Shown here: positions 41,401-51,768 of the stretch, in pieces
Numbering within the stretch: the stretch's first letter is position 1
How the letters are laid out: every line of letters starts with the position of its first letter
Source: Pseudocitrobacter corydidari
GTDB taxonomy: Bacteria > Pseudomonadota > Gammaproteobacteria > Enterobacterales > Enterobacteriaceae
Assembly (NCBI RefSeq): GCF_021172065.1
Contig: NZ_CP087880.1
Coordinates: 1,712,583 to 1,776,582, forward strand
Length of the DNA stretch: 64,000 nt
Direction of reading: 5' to 3'
The notes under the pieces: model-generated
Seen by the model: the letters and a program-made list of their open reading frames with translations, nothing else
Database searches by the model: none
What the model was told of the DNA's origin: nothing
Program-made: the position numbers and the translations under genes

Positions 41401-41944
41401 AACCATTGGCTTCTCGCTCTATATGGAGCTTTTAGAAAACGCCGTTGATGCGCTGAAAGAAGGCCGTGAGCCGTCGTTGGAAGATCTCACCAGCCAGCAA
41501 ACGGAAGTGGAGCTGCGTATGCCGTCTCTGCTGCCGGATGATTTCATTCCTGATGTGAATACGCGTCTCTCCTTCTACAAGCGTATCGCCAGTGCGAAAA
41601 GCGAAAGCGAGCTGGATGAAATCAAAGTGGAACTGATTGACCGCTTTGGCCTGTTGCCGGATGCGGCGCGCACGCTGCTGGATATCGCGCGTCTGCGTCA
41701 ACAGGCGCAGAAACTGGGTATTCGGAAGCTGGAAGGCAATGAGAAAGGCGGCGTGATTGAGTTCGCGGAGAAAAACCACGTCAATCCGAGCTGGCTGATT
41801 GGTCTGTTGCAAAAACAGCCACAGCACTATCGTCTGGACGGCCCAACGCGGCTGAAGTTCTTCCAGGACCTGAGCGAGCGTAAAGCGCGCATGGAATGGG
41901 TGCGACAGTTTATGCGTCAGTTAGAAGAGAACGCCATCGCGTAA
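38498..41944 (+). CDS. mfd: Transcription-repair coupling factor Mfd
   Basis: An 1148-residue, seven-domain ATPase that removes RNA polymerase stalled at DNA lesions and recruits UvrA. From N to C: UvrB-like domains (about 1-340), RNA polymerase-interacting domain (about 475-545), RecG-like translocase with Walker A GDVGFGKTEVAMRA, Walker B VDEEHRFG, TATPIPRTLN and the TRG motif region, then the autoinhibitory C-terminal domain (about 1000-1148). E. coli Mfd is also 1148 residues. In E. coli ldtC and other genes follow; here the next gene is ptsG. Confidence 0.97.
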   Translation: MPELARYALPTKAGDQRQLGELTGAACATLVAEISERHAGPVILIAPDMQNALRLHDEISQFTDNLVMNLADWETLPYDSFSPHQDIISSRLSTLYQLPMMQRGVLIVPVSTLMQRVCPHSYLHGHALMMQKGQRLSRDALRAQLDSAGYRHVDQVMEHGEYATRGALLDLFPMGSEQPYRLDFFDDEIDSLRVFDPDSQRTLEEVDSINLLPAHEFPTDKTAIELFRSQWRDKFDVKRDAEHIYQQVSKGTLPAGIEYWQPLFFSEPLPPLFSYFPANTLLVNTGDLDASATRFQADAQARFENRGVDPMRPLLEPELLWLRPDELNSELKKWPRIQLKTEHLPEKAANTNLGFQPLPELAIQAQNKAPLDNLRRFLESFTGPVIFSVESEGRREALGELLARIKLSPKRILRLDEATDTGRYLMIGAAEHGFIDTQNNRALICESDLLGERVARRRQDSRRTINPDTLIRNLAELHIGQPVVHLEHGVGRYAGMTTLEAGGIKGEYLMLTYANEAKLYVPVSSLHLISRYAGGAEENAPLHKLGGDAWARARQKASEKVRDVAAELLDIYAQRAAKEGFAFKHDREQYQLFCDSFPFETTPDQAQAINAVLSDMCQPLAMDRLVCGDVGFGKTEVAMRAAFLAVENNKQVAVLVPTTLLAQQHYDNFRDRFANWPVRIEMLSRFRSAKEQAQILEQVAEGKIDILIGTHKLLQSDVKLKDLGLLIVDEEHRFGVRHKERIKAMRADVDILTLTATPIPRTLNMAMSGMRDLSIIATPPARRLAVKTFVREYDNLVVREAILREILRGGQVYYLFNDVENIQKTADKLAELVPEARIAIGHGQMRERELERVMNDFHHQRFNVLVCTTIIETGIDIPTANTIIIERADHFGLAQLHQLRGRVGRSHHQAYAWLLTPHPKAMTTDAQKRLEAIASLEDLGAGFALATHDLEIRGAGELLGEDQSGSMETIGFSLYMELLENAVDALKEGREPSLEDLTSQQTEVELRMPSLLPDDFIPDVNTRLSFYKRIASAKSESELDEIKVELIDRFGLLPDAARTLLDIARLRQQAQKLGIRKLEGNEKGGVIEFAEKNHVNPSWLIGLLQKQPQHYRLDGPTRLKFFQDLSERKARMEWVRQFMRQLEENAIA

Positions 41945-41979
41945 CGCCAGTGTCAGGCCTACAGAACAGTGAATGCCAG

Positions 41980-42004
41980 GCCTGATAAGCGCAGCGCATC
42001 AGGC
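41980..42004. repeat. REP-like palindrome between mfd and ptsG
   Basis: GCCTGATAAGCGC..GCATCAGGC is a REP-type palindrome. A related partial copy (GTCAGGCCTAC) stands at 41952-41962. It lies at the point where about a dozen genes of the E. coli order are missing, so it may mark the junction. Confidence 0.7.
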
Positions 42005-42018
42005 AATCTCAGGTAGCA

Positions 42019-42046
42019 AAAAGGGGAGCCATTCGGCTCCCCTTTT
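42019..42046. terminator. Bidirectional terminator between mfd and ptsG
   Basis: A 12-bp stem (AAAAGGGGAGCC / GGCTCCCCTTTT, loop ATTC) with A-run on one side and T-run on the other, between two convergent genes. Confidence 0.88.
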
Positions 42047-42073
42047 CTTCTCCCCAACTTCGCTCAACCGAGC

Positions 42074-43507
42074 TTAGTTATTGCGGATGTATTCATCCAT
42101 TTCGGTTTTCAGGTTATCGGATTTAGTACCGAAAATTGCCTGAACGCCGGAACCTGCAACAACCACACCTGCCGCGCCCAGTTTCTTCAGCCCAGGCTGG
42201 TCAACTTTCGCGACGTCCGCCACGCTGACGCGCAGACGGGTAATACAGGCATCAAGGTTAGTGATGTTTTCTTTACCGCCGAAAGCAGCGACCAGAGCCG
42301 GTGCCATTTCGCTGGTTGCGCCAGCTTTGCTGTCTTCGGATGCATCTTCACGGCCCGGAGTTTTCAGGTCCAGCGCTTTAATCAGCACGCGGAAGATAGT
42401 GTAGTAAACGATCGCATAGCAGATACCGACAATCGGGAACAGCCACAGTTTGCTGCTGTTACCAGACAGAACGATAAAGTCGATCAGGCCGTGAGAGAAC
42501 GACGTACCGTCACGCATACCCAGCAGGATACAGATCGGGAATGCCAGACCCGCCAGAATCGCGTGGATGATGTACAGGATCGGCGCAACGAACATGAAGG
42601 AGAACTCGATCGGCTCGGTAATACCGGTCAGGAACGAGGTCAGCGCCGCGGAGATCATGATACCGCCCACTTTTGCACGGTTTTCCGGTTTAGCAGAGTG
42701 CCAGATAGCAATCGCTGCAGCCGGCAGGCCGTACATTTTGAACAGGAAGCCACCGGACAGTTTGCCCGCAGTCGGGTCACCGGCCATGTAACGCGGGATA
42801 TCACCGTGGAACACCTGGCCTGCTGCGTTGGTGAATTCACCAATCTGCATCTGGAAAGGAACGTTCCAGATGTGGTGCAGACCGAACGGTACCAGGCAGC
42901 GCTCGATGAAGCCGTAGATACCAAACGCCACAACCGGGTTCTGGTAAGCAGCCCACTGAGAGAAGGTCTGGATAGCCGTACCAATCGGCGGCCAAATGAA
43001 GGAGAGCACGATGCCCATAAAGATTGCGGTCAGACCAGAAATGATCGGAACGAAACGTTTACCGGCAAAGAAGCCCAGATACTCAGGCAGCTTGATACGG
43101 TAGAAGCGGTTGAACATGTACGCGGCGATCGCACCGGCGATAATACCGCCGAGAACGCCGGTATCCGCCAGGTGCTTCGCGGCGATTTCTTCAGCCGGGA
43201 GATGCAGGACCAGCGGCGCAACCACAGCCATGGTTTTCACCATGATGCCGTAGGCCACAACGGAAGCCAGAGCGGAAACACCGTCGTTATTGGTGAAGCC
43301 CAGTGCAACACCGATAGCGAAGATGAGTGGCATGTTGGCAAAAACGGAACCGCCCGCTTCCGCCATTACATGGGAAACGACGGCTGGCAGCCAGCTGAAG
43401 TTTGCAGAACCGACGCCCAGCAGGATACCTGCGATAGGCAGTACGGATACTGGCAACATCAGTGATTTACCGACCTTTTGCAGGTTAGCAAATGCATTCT
43501 TAAACAT
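42074..43507 (-). CDS. ptsG: Glucose PTS permease EIICB-Glc
   Basis: A 477-residue fusion: membrane EIIC (about residues 1-385, [11 protein letters not shown] and [13 protein letters not shown]) and cytoplasmic EIIB with the phosphorylated Cys in [11 protein letters not shown] (Cys421 in E. coli, same length). It imports and phosphorylates glucose, receiving phosphate from EIIA-Glc. The upstream region holds an Mlc operator and a stretch matching the SgrS target, so control by Mlc and by the sugar-phosphate stress sRNA is conserved. Confidence 0.97.
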   Translation of the reverse strand: MFKNAFANLQKVGKSLMLPVSVLPIAGILLGVGSANFSWLPAVVSHVMAEAGGSVFANMPLIFAIGVALGFTNNDGVSALASVVAYGIMVKTMAVVAPLVLHLPAEEIAAKHLADTGVLGGIIAGAIAAYMFNRFYRIKLPEYLGFFAGKRFVPIISGLTAIFMGIVLSFIWPPIGTAIQTFSQWAAYQNPVVAFGIYGFIERCLVPFGLHHIWNVPFQMQIGEFTNAAGQVFHGDIPRYMAGDPTAGKLSGGFLFKMYGLPAAAIAIWHSAKPENRAKVGGIMISAALTSFLTGITEPIEFSFMFVAPILYIIHAILAGLAFPICILLGMRDGTSFSHGLIDFIVLSGNSSKLWLFPIVGICYAIVYYTIFRVLIKALDLKTPGREDASEDSKAGATSEMAPALVAAFGGKENITNLDACITRLRVSVADVAKVDQPGLKKLGAAGVVVAGSGVQAIFGTKSDNLKTEMDEYIRNN

Positions 43508-43510
43508 AAT

Positions 43511-43534
43511 TGAGAGTGCTCCTGAGTATTTGTG
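43511..43534 (-). promoter_or_regulatory. SgrS pairing region on the ptsG mRNA
   Basis: In the ptsG direction the sequence reads ACTCAGGAGCACTCTCA just before the ATG, identical to the E. coli ptsG stretch that SgrS pairs with. It includes the ribosome binding site AGGAGC. The upstream CACAAAT also agrees. Confidence 0.78.
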
Positions 43535-43685
43535 CTTTTACACATCACCTTTCGGGCTACGTCTGCGTAAGCGGCAGTTACGGTGCCTGCTGACGCAACA
43601 AGAATGATGTTGTGTATTTTTTCTACGTTTTCACGCATTAGCGAGGGGGGAGTAACCTCGCCGTGTAACGGGCATCTAAGTGCCC

Positions 43686-43713
43686 TTTATTTATTACACA
43701 GAGTAAAATAAAT
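43686..43713 (-). promoter_or_regulatory. Mlc operator in the ptsG promoter region
   Basis: TATTTTACTCTGTGTAATA, with flanking A/T arms, matches the E. coli ptsG Mlc site, which is relieved when unphosphorylated PtsG binds Mlc during glucose uptake. The 381-base stretch 43508-43888 holds this operator, the ptsG leader and promoter(s), and no gene that I can see. Confidence 0.78.
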
Positions 43714-43888
43714 ACCCTGAACTTTGTTTGACGGCTATCACGTTTCAATGAGCGACAGATGAAATACTTATGAAACTTTACATAAATGATTGCCAAATGT
43801 TACCAAAAGTCCATCCACCGCCATTTTAATGGCGGTGAACTTTACTCGCTTTGCCTATTAATTACGAGCTTTAAAATAAGCTGAGAAA

Positions 43889-44683
43889 TCAGGGAAGTTG
43901 CAGGCGGGCGGGGTCGATATGGAAGAGGCTGGCGAAATTTTGTGTCGTCTGCTGCGCCAGTTCTTCGACAGATACGCCCTTCAGAACGGCCATATACTCC
44001 GCAACGTCACGCGTCATCGCGGGCTGATTCTCTTTACCGCGATGCGGTACCGGCGCCAGATACGGTGAGTCCGTCTCAACCAGCAGACGATCCAGCGGCA
44101 CATAACGCGCGGCATCACGCAGCTGTTCGGCATTACGGAAGGTCACAATCCCCGAGAAAGAGATATAGAACCCCATATCCAGCAACTTACCTGCGGTTTC
44201 TCTGTCTTCTGTGAAACAGTGTAGTACGCCACCGCAATCCGTCACTTTTTCTTCGCGGAGAATCGCCAGCGTATCAACACGTGCGTCGCGCGTATGAACG
44301 ATAACCGGCTTGTTCAGCTCGCGGCCAATCTGGATATGCTGGCGGAAAGAGATCTGCTGGCGGGGTTTCGTTTCCGGCGTGTAATAGTAATCGAGCCCGG
44401 TCTCACCCATCGCGACCACGCCCTCTTCTGCCGCCAGACGACGCAGCTCTTCTACATCGTACTCTTCATCCTGATTCAGGGGATGCACGCCGCAGGAGAA
44501 AACTACGTTTGGCCGCTGGCCGACAAGATCGCGCATGCCGCGATAACCCGGTAAGGTTGTGGCGACAGCCAGACAAAATTTCACATCGCGTGCGGCGGCT
44601 TTGGCCAGCACGTCATCTACATCTTTATGCAGGTTTTCATAATCGAGGCCATCAAGATGGCAGTGCGAGTCGACTAAAAACAT
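43889..44683 (-). CDS. ycfH: TatD family metal-dependent hydrolase YcfH
   Basis: A 264-residue TIM-barrel hydrolase; E. coli YcfH has 265. Metal ligands are in [30 protein letters not shown] and [10 protein letters not shown]. TatD relatives have DNase activity; the role of YcfH itself is not settled. I chose ATG at 44683 ([10 protein letters not shown]), since the longer frame to 44722 runs into holB. It follows holB by 10 bases. Confidence 0.94.
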   Translation of the reverse strand: MFLVDSHCHLDGLDYENLHKDVDDVLAKAAARDVKFCLAVATTLPGYRGMRDLVGQRPNVVFSCGVHPLNQDEEYDVEELRRLAAEEGVVAMGETGLDYYYTPETKPRQQISFRQHIQIGRELNKPVIVHTRDARVDTLAILREEKVTDCGGVLHCFTEDRETAGKLLDMGFYISFSGIVTFRNAEQLRDAARYVPLDRLLVETDSPYLAPVPHRGKENQPAMTRDVAEYMAVLKGVSVEELAQQTTQNFASLFHIDPARLQLP

Positions 44684-44693
44684 AATGTCTCTC

Positions 44694-45698
44694 TTAGAGA
44701 TGCGATACCGGCAGTACCGCACCAGGTTGCAAGTAATGTTCCCAGCGCAGAAGGCGCTCGGTGAGGATCAATTCACGGTTCAGGCCCGTCACGTTCAGCA
44801 GCTGTTCGCGGCAGGTACAGATATCCGCCACGATAGCCTGAAGACGCGTGGCCGCTATTGCATGGGCAATCTGGTGCACCAACGCGCCATAATCAACATT
44901 CACGATAACGTTGATGCCCTGCTGCTGTTTAAGCGCGTCCAGCAGCAGCGAAGCCAGCCAGTGCAAACGCTGAGCGACCGTTTCATGGTTCAGCAGCGGC
45001 AGCAGTGCCAGCCAGTCACCGCTGCTAAGGGTAGCAGAGAGGCCCTGGCACAGTTTTGCGCGAGATGCCCAGCTCTCTGCCTGAAGCAGCACTTGCGCCG
45101 CAGCAGGCGCGCTACCGCTGAGGCGTAGCGCCGCCAGCAGTTCATTTTGTGACATTGTCACTTCACGTTCCAGCCAGGCTAAACCGTACTGTTCTGACGG
45201 CGGTGCGAGGTGAAAAAGACGACAACGACTGCGTAAGGTTGCCAGCAGACGTGCGGGCTCTTCACAGGCGAGGAAGAACCAGGTATTTTTCGGTGGCTCT
45301 TCCAGCGTTTTCAACAGCGCATTGGCGGCCGCTTCTGTGAGGATCGCCGCATCGGCAATCCACACCACTTTCGCGCCGCCCAGCCGGGCGTGCTCGTACA
45401 GCTTCTCGCTGACCTCACGCACCGCATCAATACCGAGCGTGCTTTTGCCCTTTTCCGGCGCAAGTGCGTAATAGTCTGGATGCGTGCCGGCCTGCATTAA
45501 CTGGCAGCTATGGCATTTTCCGCAGCTTTTATGCCCATCGGGCTGCTGGCACATCAGGTAACGCGTCAGAGCATAGACCAGCGCTTCATCGCCCATGCCT
45601 GCGCGCGCCTGAACCAGCAGCGCATGATGGCCTCGACCGGCCTGATAGCTGGTAATCAGCTGTTCAAAAGCGGGACGCAGCCACGGATACCATTTCAT
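44694..45698 (-). CDS. holB: DNA polymerase III delta prime subunit
   Basis: A 334-residue clamp-loader subunit, the E. coli length. An AAA+ fold without a working Walker A ([11 protein letters not shown]), a zinc module with Cys in [13 protein letters not shown] and the SRC-type arginine finger in [10 protein letters not shown] are visible. It is the rigid stator in the loader that places the beta clamp on DNA. It overlaps the tmk stop by 4 bases. Confidence 0.95.
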   Translation of the reverse strand: MKWYPWLRPAFEQLITSYQAGRGHHALLVQARAGMGDEALVYALTRYLMCQQPDGHKSCGKCHSCQLMQAGTHPDYYALAPEKGKSTLGIDAVREVSEKLYEHARLGGAKVVWIADAAILTEAAANALLKTLEEPPKNTWFFLACEEPARLLATLRSRCRLFHLAPPSEQYGLAWLEREVTMSQNELLAALRLSGSAPAAAQVLLQAESWASRAKLCQGLSATLSSGDWLALLPLLNHETVAQRLHWLASLLLDALKQQQGINVIVNVDYGALVHQIAHAIAATRLQAIVADICTCREQLLNVTGLNRELILTERLLRWEHYLQPGAVLPVSHL

Positions 45699-46336
45699 GC
45701 CTGCTGCTCCGCAACCCAGTCGATAACCGTCTGGCGGATGTCGCTCATGACCTGCTCCAGCGGCTGCGTCGCATCGACAGTGCGAATACTGTCATCTGCC
45801 GCCGCCAGCTCAAGATAACGCGCCCGGGTACGGTTGAAGAAGTTCAGTGACTCCTGTTCTATGCGGTCGAGATCGCCGCGCGCACGGGCGCGTTTCAGGC
45901 CCACTTCTGGCGTAACATCCAGATAGAGCGTCAGGTTCGGGCGGAAATCGCCCAGTACCGCATTGCGCAGCGTCGCCAGCATGTGTTGATCGATACCGCG
46001 CCCGCCGCCCTGATACGCCTGAGTCGAGAGGTCATGACGATCGCCAATCACCCATTCTCCCTTCGCCAGCGCCGGTTTAATGACCGTCTCAACCAGCTGT
46101 ACGCGCGCGGCGTAAAACATTAAGACTTCGGCTTTATCGGTGATCACTTCATCGCCGACAGATTTGATATCCAGCACCAGGCTACGCAGTTTTTCAGCAA
46201 GGACGGTCCCGCCCGGCTCACGGGTAAAAACCAGATCCGTGATGCCCAGTTCCTGCAAGGTTTTAACCACCACATCACGTGCGGTGGTTTTCCCTGCGCC
46301 TTCCAGACCTTCGATGACGATATAGTTACTGCGCAT
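45695..46336 (-). CDS. tmk: Thymidylate kinase
   Basis: A 213-residue kinase converting dTMP to dTDP. P-loop GLEGAGKTT, the DR motif in [17 protein letters not shown] and the LID region are present. It lies between mltG and holB, overlapping mltG by 11 bases, as in E. coli, so translation is coupled. Confidence 0.96.
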   Translation of the reverse strand: MRSNYIVIEGLEGAGKTTARDVVVKTLQELGITDLVFTREPGGTVLAEKLRSLVLDIKSVGDEVITDKAEVLMFYAARVQLVETVIKPALAKGEWVIGDRHDLSTQAYQGGGRGIDQHMLATLRNAVLGDFRPNLTLYLDVTPEVGLKRARARGDLDRIEQESLNFFNRTRARYLELAAADDSIRTVDATQPLEQVMSDIRQTVIDWVAEQQA

Positions 46337-47348
46337 TTTTTTCCTTAAGTGCTTTTAGATAGTCCTGCACTGAGCGGTTATGGCTGACCAGATTGGTATT
46401 AAAGGTGTGGCCGCCTTTTCCGTCAGCAACAAAATAGAGATACGGCGTTTTGGCCGGATGCGCCGCAGCGTTCAGCGACGCTTCCCCAGGTGCCGCGATC
46501 GGCCCTGGCGGCATACCGGCAATCACATAGGTATTGTACGCCGTCGGTGTCTCCAGATCTTTACGCGTCAATTTACCATTATAACGCTCCCCCATCCCGT
46601 AAATCACGGTCGGGTCAGTTTGCAGGCGCATACCAATACGCAGGCGGTTGATAAAGACAGAAGCCACGCGATCGCGCTCTTCAGCCACAGCAGTCTCTTT
46701 CTCGATAATCGAGGCCATCGTCACCAGCTCGTTCTGGTCTTTATACGGCAACCCCTCCATACGCCCTTCCCAGACCTTATCGACCTCGGTCACCATTTTC
46801 TGGTGCGCACGTTTGAGGATCGCCACATCGCTGGTATTGGCGGTGTACATCCAGGTATCCGGCCACAGCCAGCCTTCCACCCAGTCCGGGTGCTCAAGCT
46901 CAAGCACCTTTGCGACGGTTTCGTAACTGTCGTCCGCCAGCGTATGCTTCACATACGGCGCATCGCGCAGCTGACGCAGATAATCACTCACCCGCATACC
47001 TTCGACGAAGCGCAGCGGGAACTGTGCTTCTTTGCCGCTCTCGAGCAATTGCAGCATTTCGCGTACGGTCATGGATGGCGTAAAGCGATAGGTCCCGGCT
47101 TTAAAGTGAGAGAGCTCGGGCTCCAGGCGCAGCAGCCACTGGAACACGCGCGGACGATTAATGATTTTTTCGCCGTAAAGCTGTTGGCCCAGCGCCAGTC
47201 GGCCCGTCCCTGCTTTGAGGGAGAAAATGGTATCTTCTTTAATTAACAGCGTGCTGCTCGCCAGTTGACGAACTTTCCACGCGCCAATGCCCGCAGCGAT
47301 AGCCATCACTACCAGCAGTATCAAAATAACGCCTAACAATTTCTTCAT
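46326..47348 (-). CDS. mltG: Endolytic murein transglycosylase MltG (YceG)
   Basis: A 340-residue inner membrane protein with one N-terminal helix ([19 protein letters not shown]), a LysM-like part and the YceG catalytic domain with the Glu in [10 protein letters not shown]. It cuts nascent glycan strands and sets their length. ATG at 47348 gives the E. coli length; a frame from 47366 enters pabC and adds six unsupported residues. Confidence 0.95.
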   Translation of the reverse strand: MKKLLGVILILLVVMAIAAGIGAWKVRQLASSTLLIKEDTIFSLKAGTGRLALGQQLYGEKIINRPRVFQWLLRLEPELSHFKAGTYRFTPSMTVREMLQLLESGKEAQFPLRFVEGMRVSDYLRQLRDAPYVKHTLADDSYETVAKVLELEHPDWVEGWLWPDTWMYTANTSDVAILKRAHQKMVTEVDKVWEGRMEGLPYKDQNELVTMASIIEKETAVAEERDRVASVFINRLRIGMRLQTDPTVIYGMGERYNGKLTRKDLETPTAYNTYVIAGMPPGPIAAPGEASLNAAAHPAKTPYLYFVADGKGGHTFNTNLVSHNRSVQDYLKALKEKNAQ

Positions 47349-47349
47349 G

Positions 47350-48159
47350 CTAATCAGACAACTCACAAAGTGGGGCTAAATATTGGTAAAGTTCGCGCGA
47401 CGGCCAATCGAGCCCGGCATAGTGTTGCACAGGCGCTAATGGTATCAACGCATTGCAGATCAACACTTCGTCTGCATCGGCTAACGCTTCCGGCAGCGCG
47501 ACCACCTCGATCAATTGATAAGGCGATGCAGCAAGCTGCGCAATAATATGCTGGCGCATGACCCCATTCACGCCCGCCTGATCGAGACGCGGTGTGAAAA
47601 CGTCCTGCCCCTTGCGCCAGAACAAGTTAGCCGCACAGCATTCCGTAACCCACCCTTCGCTGTCAAGAACCAGCGCCTCATCGGCGTCCGTCTGCTCAAG
47701 ATGAGAGCGGATCAGCACCTGTTCCAGTCTGTTAAGGTGTTTCATCCCGGCGAGATACGGATTGCGCCCGAGGCGTACCGGGCTGAGCGCCAGGGTGATA
47801 CCTTCACTGCGCCAGCGTGCATAATGGGAAGGTGATGCGGACGTAGCAAGAATACGCGTAGCGGAGAGACACGCCGCACCGCTGTAGCCCCGGCCACCTG
47901 CGCCGCGGCTAATAATAACTTTCAGCACCCCCTGCTCTTGTTGGGCCGCCAGTTGGCACATTTCCTCTTGCAAGAGAGCCCAGTCATTGAAAACGATGCT
48001 TAAACGCTGGCAGGCAAGCTGTAAGCGCGCGAGATGGGCAGAGAGTAAAGATACGCGCCCCTGCTCGATCCGGGCTGTTGTAAAACAGCCATCGCCAAAC
48101 TGGGTGGCCCTGTCGTTGGCCGCGAGGGTGTCCTGTTCCAGGCCGTTAATCAAGAACAT
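47350..48159 (-). CDS. pabC: Aminodeoxychorismate lyase PabC
   Basis: A 269-residue fold-type IV PLP enzyme that makes 4-aminobenzoate for folate from aminodeoxychorismate. Visible: the PLP Lys in [31 protein letters not shown] and [10 protein letters not shown]. The stop lies one base from the mltG start. It follows fabF after two terminator-like hairpins, so it may rely on read-through or a promoter of its own. Confidence 0.94.
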   Translation of the reverse strand: MFLINGLEQDTLAANDRATQFGDGCFTTARIEQGRVSLLSAHLARLQLACQRLSIVFNDWALLQEEMCQLAAQQEQGVLKVIISRGAGGRGYSGAACLSATRILATSASPSHYARWRSEGITLALSPVRLGRNPYLAGMKHLNRLEQVLIRSHLEQTDADEALVLDSEGWVTECCAANLFWRKGQDVFTPRLDQAGVNGVMRQHIIAQLAASPYQLIEVVALPEALADADEVLICNALIPLAPVQHYAGLDWPSRELYQYLAPLCELSD

Positions 48160-48233
48160 AAGGCGCTCCTTTTCGGTGGGCGGATAGTGTCGCAGGATGA
48201 TTAGTACAGGACAAGCAGAGAAAACTGAAGATA

Positions 48234-48295
48234 AAAAAAGACCCGCAGAGCGGGCCTTCTTAAACAGTCTTTCTAAAAGCGGGCTAGCCCGCTTT
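48234..48295 (-). terminator. Tandem hairpins after fabF
   Basis: Right after the fabF stop stands a perfect 20-base palindrome (AAAGCGGGCTAGCCCGCTTT, 48276-48295), then a second hairpin (GCCCGC / GCGGGT, near 48241-48256) with a run of seven T in the fabF direction. They should end or thin out the fab transcript before pabC. Confidence 0.8.
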
Positions 48296-48300
48296 CAGCG

Positions 48301-49596
<1,296 letters not shown>

Positions 49597-49597
49597 T

Positions 49598-49619
49598 CAG
49601 GCGGTCGAATGACCGCCTG
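49598..49619 (-). terminator. acpP attenuator or terminator
   Basis: A 9-bp stem (CAGGCGGTC / GACCGCCTG, loop of 4) followed by GTTTTATC in the acpP direction. It probably lets acpP be made in excess over fabF. Confidence 0.75.
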
Positions 49620-49630
49620 GAGATGTTCAC

Positions 49631-49867
49631 TTACGCCTGGTGGCCGTTGATGTAATCAATGGCAGCCTGAACGGTGGTGATTTTCTCAGCTTCTTCGTCC
49701 GGAATCTCAGTATCAAACTCTTCTTCCAGAGCCATTACCAGCTCAACGGTGTCAAGAGAATCTGCGCCCAGGTCTTCAACGAAGGAAGCGGAGTTCACAA
49801 CTTCTTCCTGCTTAACGCCCAGCTGTTCGCCGATAATTTTCTTAACGCGTTCTTCGATAGTGCTCAT
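49631..49867 (-). CDS. acpP: Acyl carrier protein
   Basis: A 78-residue acidic protein. The phosphopantetheine Ser stands in [11 protein letters not shown]. It carries growing acyl chains for all Fab enzymes and for PlsX, and also serves lipid A synthesis. The sequence is practically that of E. coli AcpP. The 209 bases between fabG and acpP contain its own strong promoter in E. coli; here they are A/T-rich and hold no other gene. Confidence 0.98.
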   Translation of the reverse strand: MSTIEERVKKIIGEQLGVKQEEVVNSASFVEDLGADSLDTVELVMALEEEFDTEIPDEEAEKITTVQAAIDYINGHQA

Positions 49868-50076
49868 ACTCTTAAATTTCCTATCAAAACTCGCTTTCGC
49901 GATGGTTTTCGTAGTGTATAAAATGTTGAAAAATTTGCAACTAAATCCCGGCAGGTCTTACCACGATTTTACGTTATTTTGAGGCCATACCCCCCTATAA
50001 CGCAAATCATTTTGCACTAATTATGCCCGGAACTACGTAGACTGCACGCATCCTGAGCATTTTGTGCAAATCGCGG

Positions 50077-50811
50077 TCAGACCATGTACATCCCGCCGTT
50101 CACATGCAAAGTTTCACCCGTGATGTAAGCTGCTTCGTCGGATGCCAGGAATGCAACCGCGTTGGCGATTTCCTGTGCGCCGCCGAGGCGACCCGCAGGA
50201 ACCTGCGCCAGGATACCCGCACGCTGGTCATCAGACAGCGCACGCGTCATGTCCGTTTCAATAAAGCCCGGAGCAACAACGTTCACCGTAATACCGCGAG
50301 ACGCAATTTCACGCGCCAGCGACTTACTGAAACCGATCAGACCTGCTTTCGCCGCAGCGTAGTTAGCCTGACCAGCATTTCCCATGGTACCAACCACAGA
50401 ACCGATAGTAATAATACGGCCGTGACGCTTTTTCATCATAGCGCGCATTACTGCTTTTGACAGACGGAAAACTGATGAAAGATTGGTTTCGATGATATCG
50501 TTCCACTCATCGTCTTTCATGCGCATTAACAGGTTATCACGTGTAATCCCGGCATTATTGACCAGAATGTCCACTTCGCCAAATTCTGCGCGAATATTTT
50601 CCAGAACAGATTCGATAGATGCCGGGTCGGTCACATTCAACATCAGACCTTTACCGTTCGCACCCAGGTAGTCGCTAATCGCCTGCGCGCCGCTTTCGCT
50701 TGTCGCAGTGCCGATAACTTTCGCGCCGCGAGCGACGAGAGTTTCAGCGATTGCGCGGCCAATACCGCGGCTTGCACCTGTTACCAGGGCAATTTTTCCT
50801 TCAAAGCTCAT
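50077..50811 (-). CDS. fabG: 3-oxoacyl-ACP reductase FabG
   Basis: A 244-residue short-chain dehydrogenase, the E. coli length, that reduces 3-oxoacyl-ACP with NADPH. Visible: GASRGIGRAIAE (NADPH site), NNAGITRDNLL, catalytic Ser in GSVVGTMG and Tyr/Lys in YAAAKAG. It lies 11 bases after fabD. Confidence 0.97.
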   Translation of the reverse strand: MSFEGKIALVTGASRGIGRAIAETLVARGAKVIGTATSESGAQAISDYLGANGKGLMLNVTDPASIESVLENIRAEFGEVDILVNNAGITRDNLLMRMKDDEWNDIIETNLSSVFRLSKAVMRAMMKKRHGRIITIGSVVGTMGNAGQANYAAAKAGLIGFSKSLAREIASRGITVNVVAPGFIETDMTRALSDDQRAGILAQVPAGRLGGAQEIANAVAFLASDEAAYITGETLHVNGGMYMV

Positions 50812-50822
50812 GCGTTCCTCTT

Positions 50823-51752
50823 TTATTGCGCAAGTGCCGCTGACAGGGCTTCCGGCTCGTTAATCGCCGATGCTGTCAGGGTATCTACAATACGTTTAGT
50901 CAGACCGGTAAGCACTTTGCCCGGGCCAACTTCATACAGGTGCTCAACACCTTTCGCCGCCATCAGCTCCACGCTCTTCGTCCACTGAACCGGGCTATAC
51001 AGCTGGCGGATCAGGGCATCACGAATCGCGTCTGGCGCGGTTTCACACTGCACATCCACGTTATTGATTACCGGGATCTGCGGTGCGTTGAAGGTAATTT
51101 TTGCCAGCTCAACGGCCAGTTTTTCAGCTGCAGGTTTCATCAGCGCGCAGTGAGACGGTACGCTAACCGGCAGCGGCAGCGCACGTTTTGCGCCAGCGGC
51201 TTTACAGGCAGCGCCTGCGCGTTCAACGGCTTCTTTATGACCGGCGATAACCACCTGGCCCGGCGAGTTAAAGTTCACCGGAGAAACCACCTGCCCTTCG
51301 GCAGACTCTTCACAGGCTTTGGCAATAGACGCGTCGTCCAGGCCAATGATAGCGGACATGCCGCCGGTACCTGCCGGAACAGCTTCCTGCATAAACTTGC
51401 CGCGCAGTTCAACCAGACGAACCGCATCAGCGAAATCAATGACGCCAGCGCAAACCAGCGCAGAATATTCACCCAGGCTATGACCTGCCATCAGAACCGG
51501 CGCTTTACCGCCCTGCTGCTGCCACAAACGGTACAGCGCAACGGATGCGGTCAGCAGCGCAGGCTGCGTCTGCCAGGTTTTGTTCAGCTCTTCCGCCGGG
51601 CCCTGTTGGGTCAATGCCCACAGATCATAACCCAGTGCGTCAGACGCTTCACGGAAAGTCTCTTCAATAATTGGGTAGGTTGCCGCTAATTCGGACAACA
51701 TCCCAACCGTTTGAGAACCCTGCCCAGGGAACACAAAAGCAAATTGCGTCAT
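50823..51752 (-). CDS. fabD: Malonyl-CoA:ACP transacylase FabD
   Basis: A 309-residue enzyme that loads malonate from CoA onto ACP. The FPGQGSQ motif, the nucleophile in GHSLGEYSALV and the catalytic His in VPSHCALM are present. ATG at 51752 (MTQFAFVFPGQG) matches the E. coli length; the longer open frame runs back into fabH and is not used. Confidence 0.97.
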   Translation of the reverse strand: MTQFAFVFPGQGSQTVGMLSELAATYPIIEETFREASDALGYDLWALTQQGPAEELNKTWQTQPALLTASVALYRLWQQQGGKAPVLMAGHSLGEYSALVCAGVIDFADAVRLVELRGKFMQEAVPAGTGGMSAIIGLDDASIAKACEESAEGQVVSPVNFNSPGQVVIAGHKEAVERAGAACKAAGAKRALPLPVSVPSHCALMKPAAEKLAVELAKITFNAPQIPVINNVDVQCETAPDAIRDALIRQLYSPVQWTKSVELMAAKGVEHLYEVGPGKVLTGLTKRIVDTLTASAINEPEALSAALAQ

Positions 51753-51768
51753 TTTTTTATCCTTATAC

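Noticed and set aside
42491..43465. 324-codon plus-strand frame opposite ptsG
   Set aside because: It is a mirror of the strongly biased ptsG codons, with Arg/Asp/His/Gln-rich product and no ribosome binding site.
46380..47246. 288-codon plus-strand frame opposite mltG
   Set aside because: Antisense shadow of a well-matched mltG gene.
50940..51689. 249-codon plus-strand frame opposite fabD
   Set aside because: Antisense shadow of fabD.
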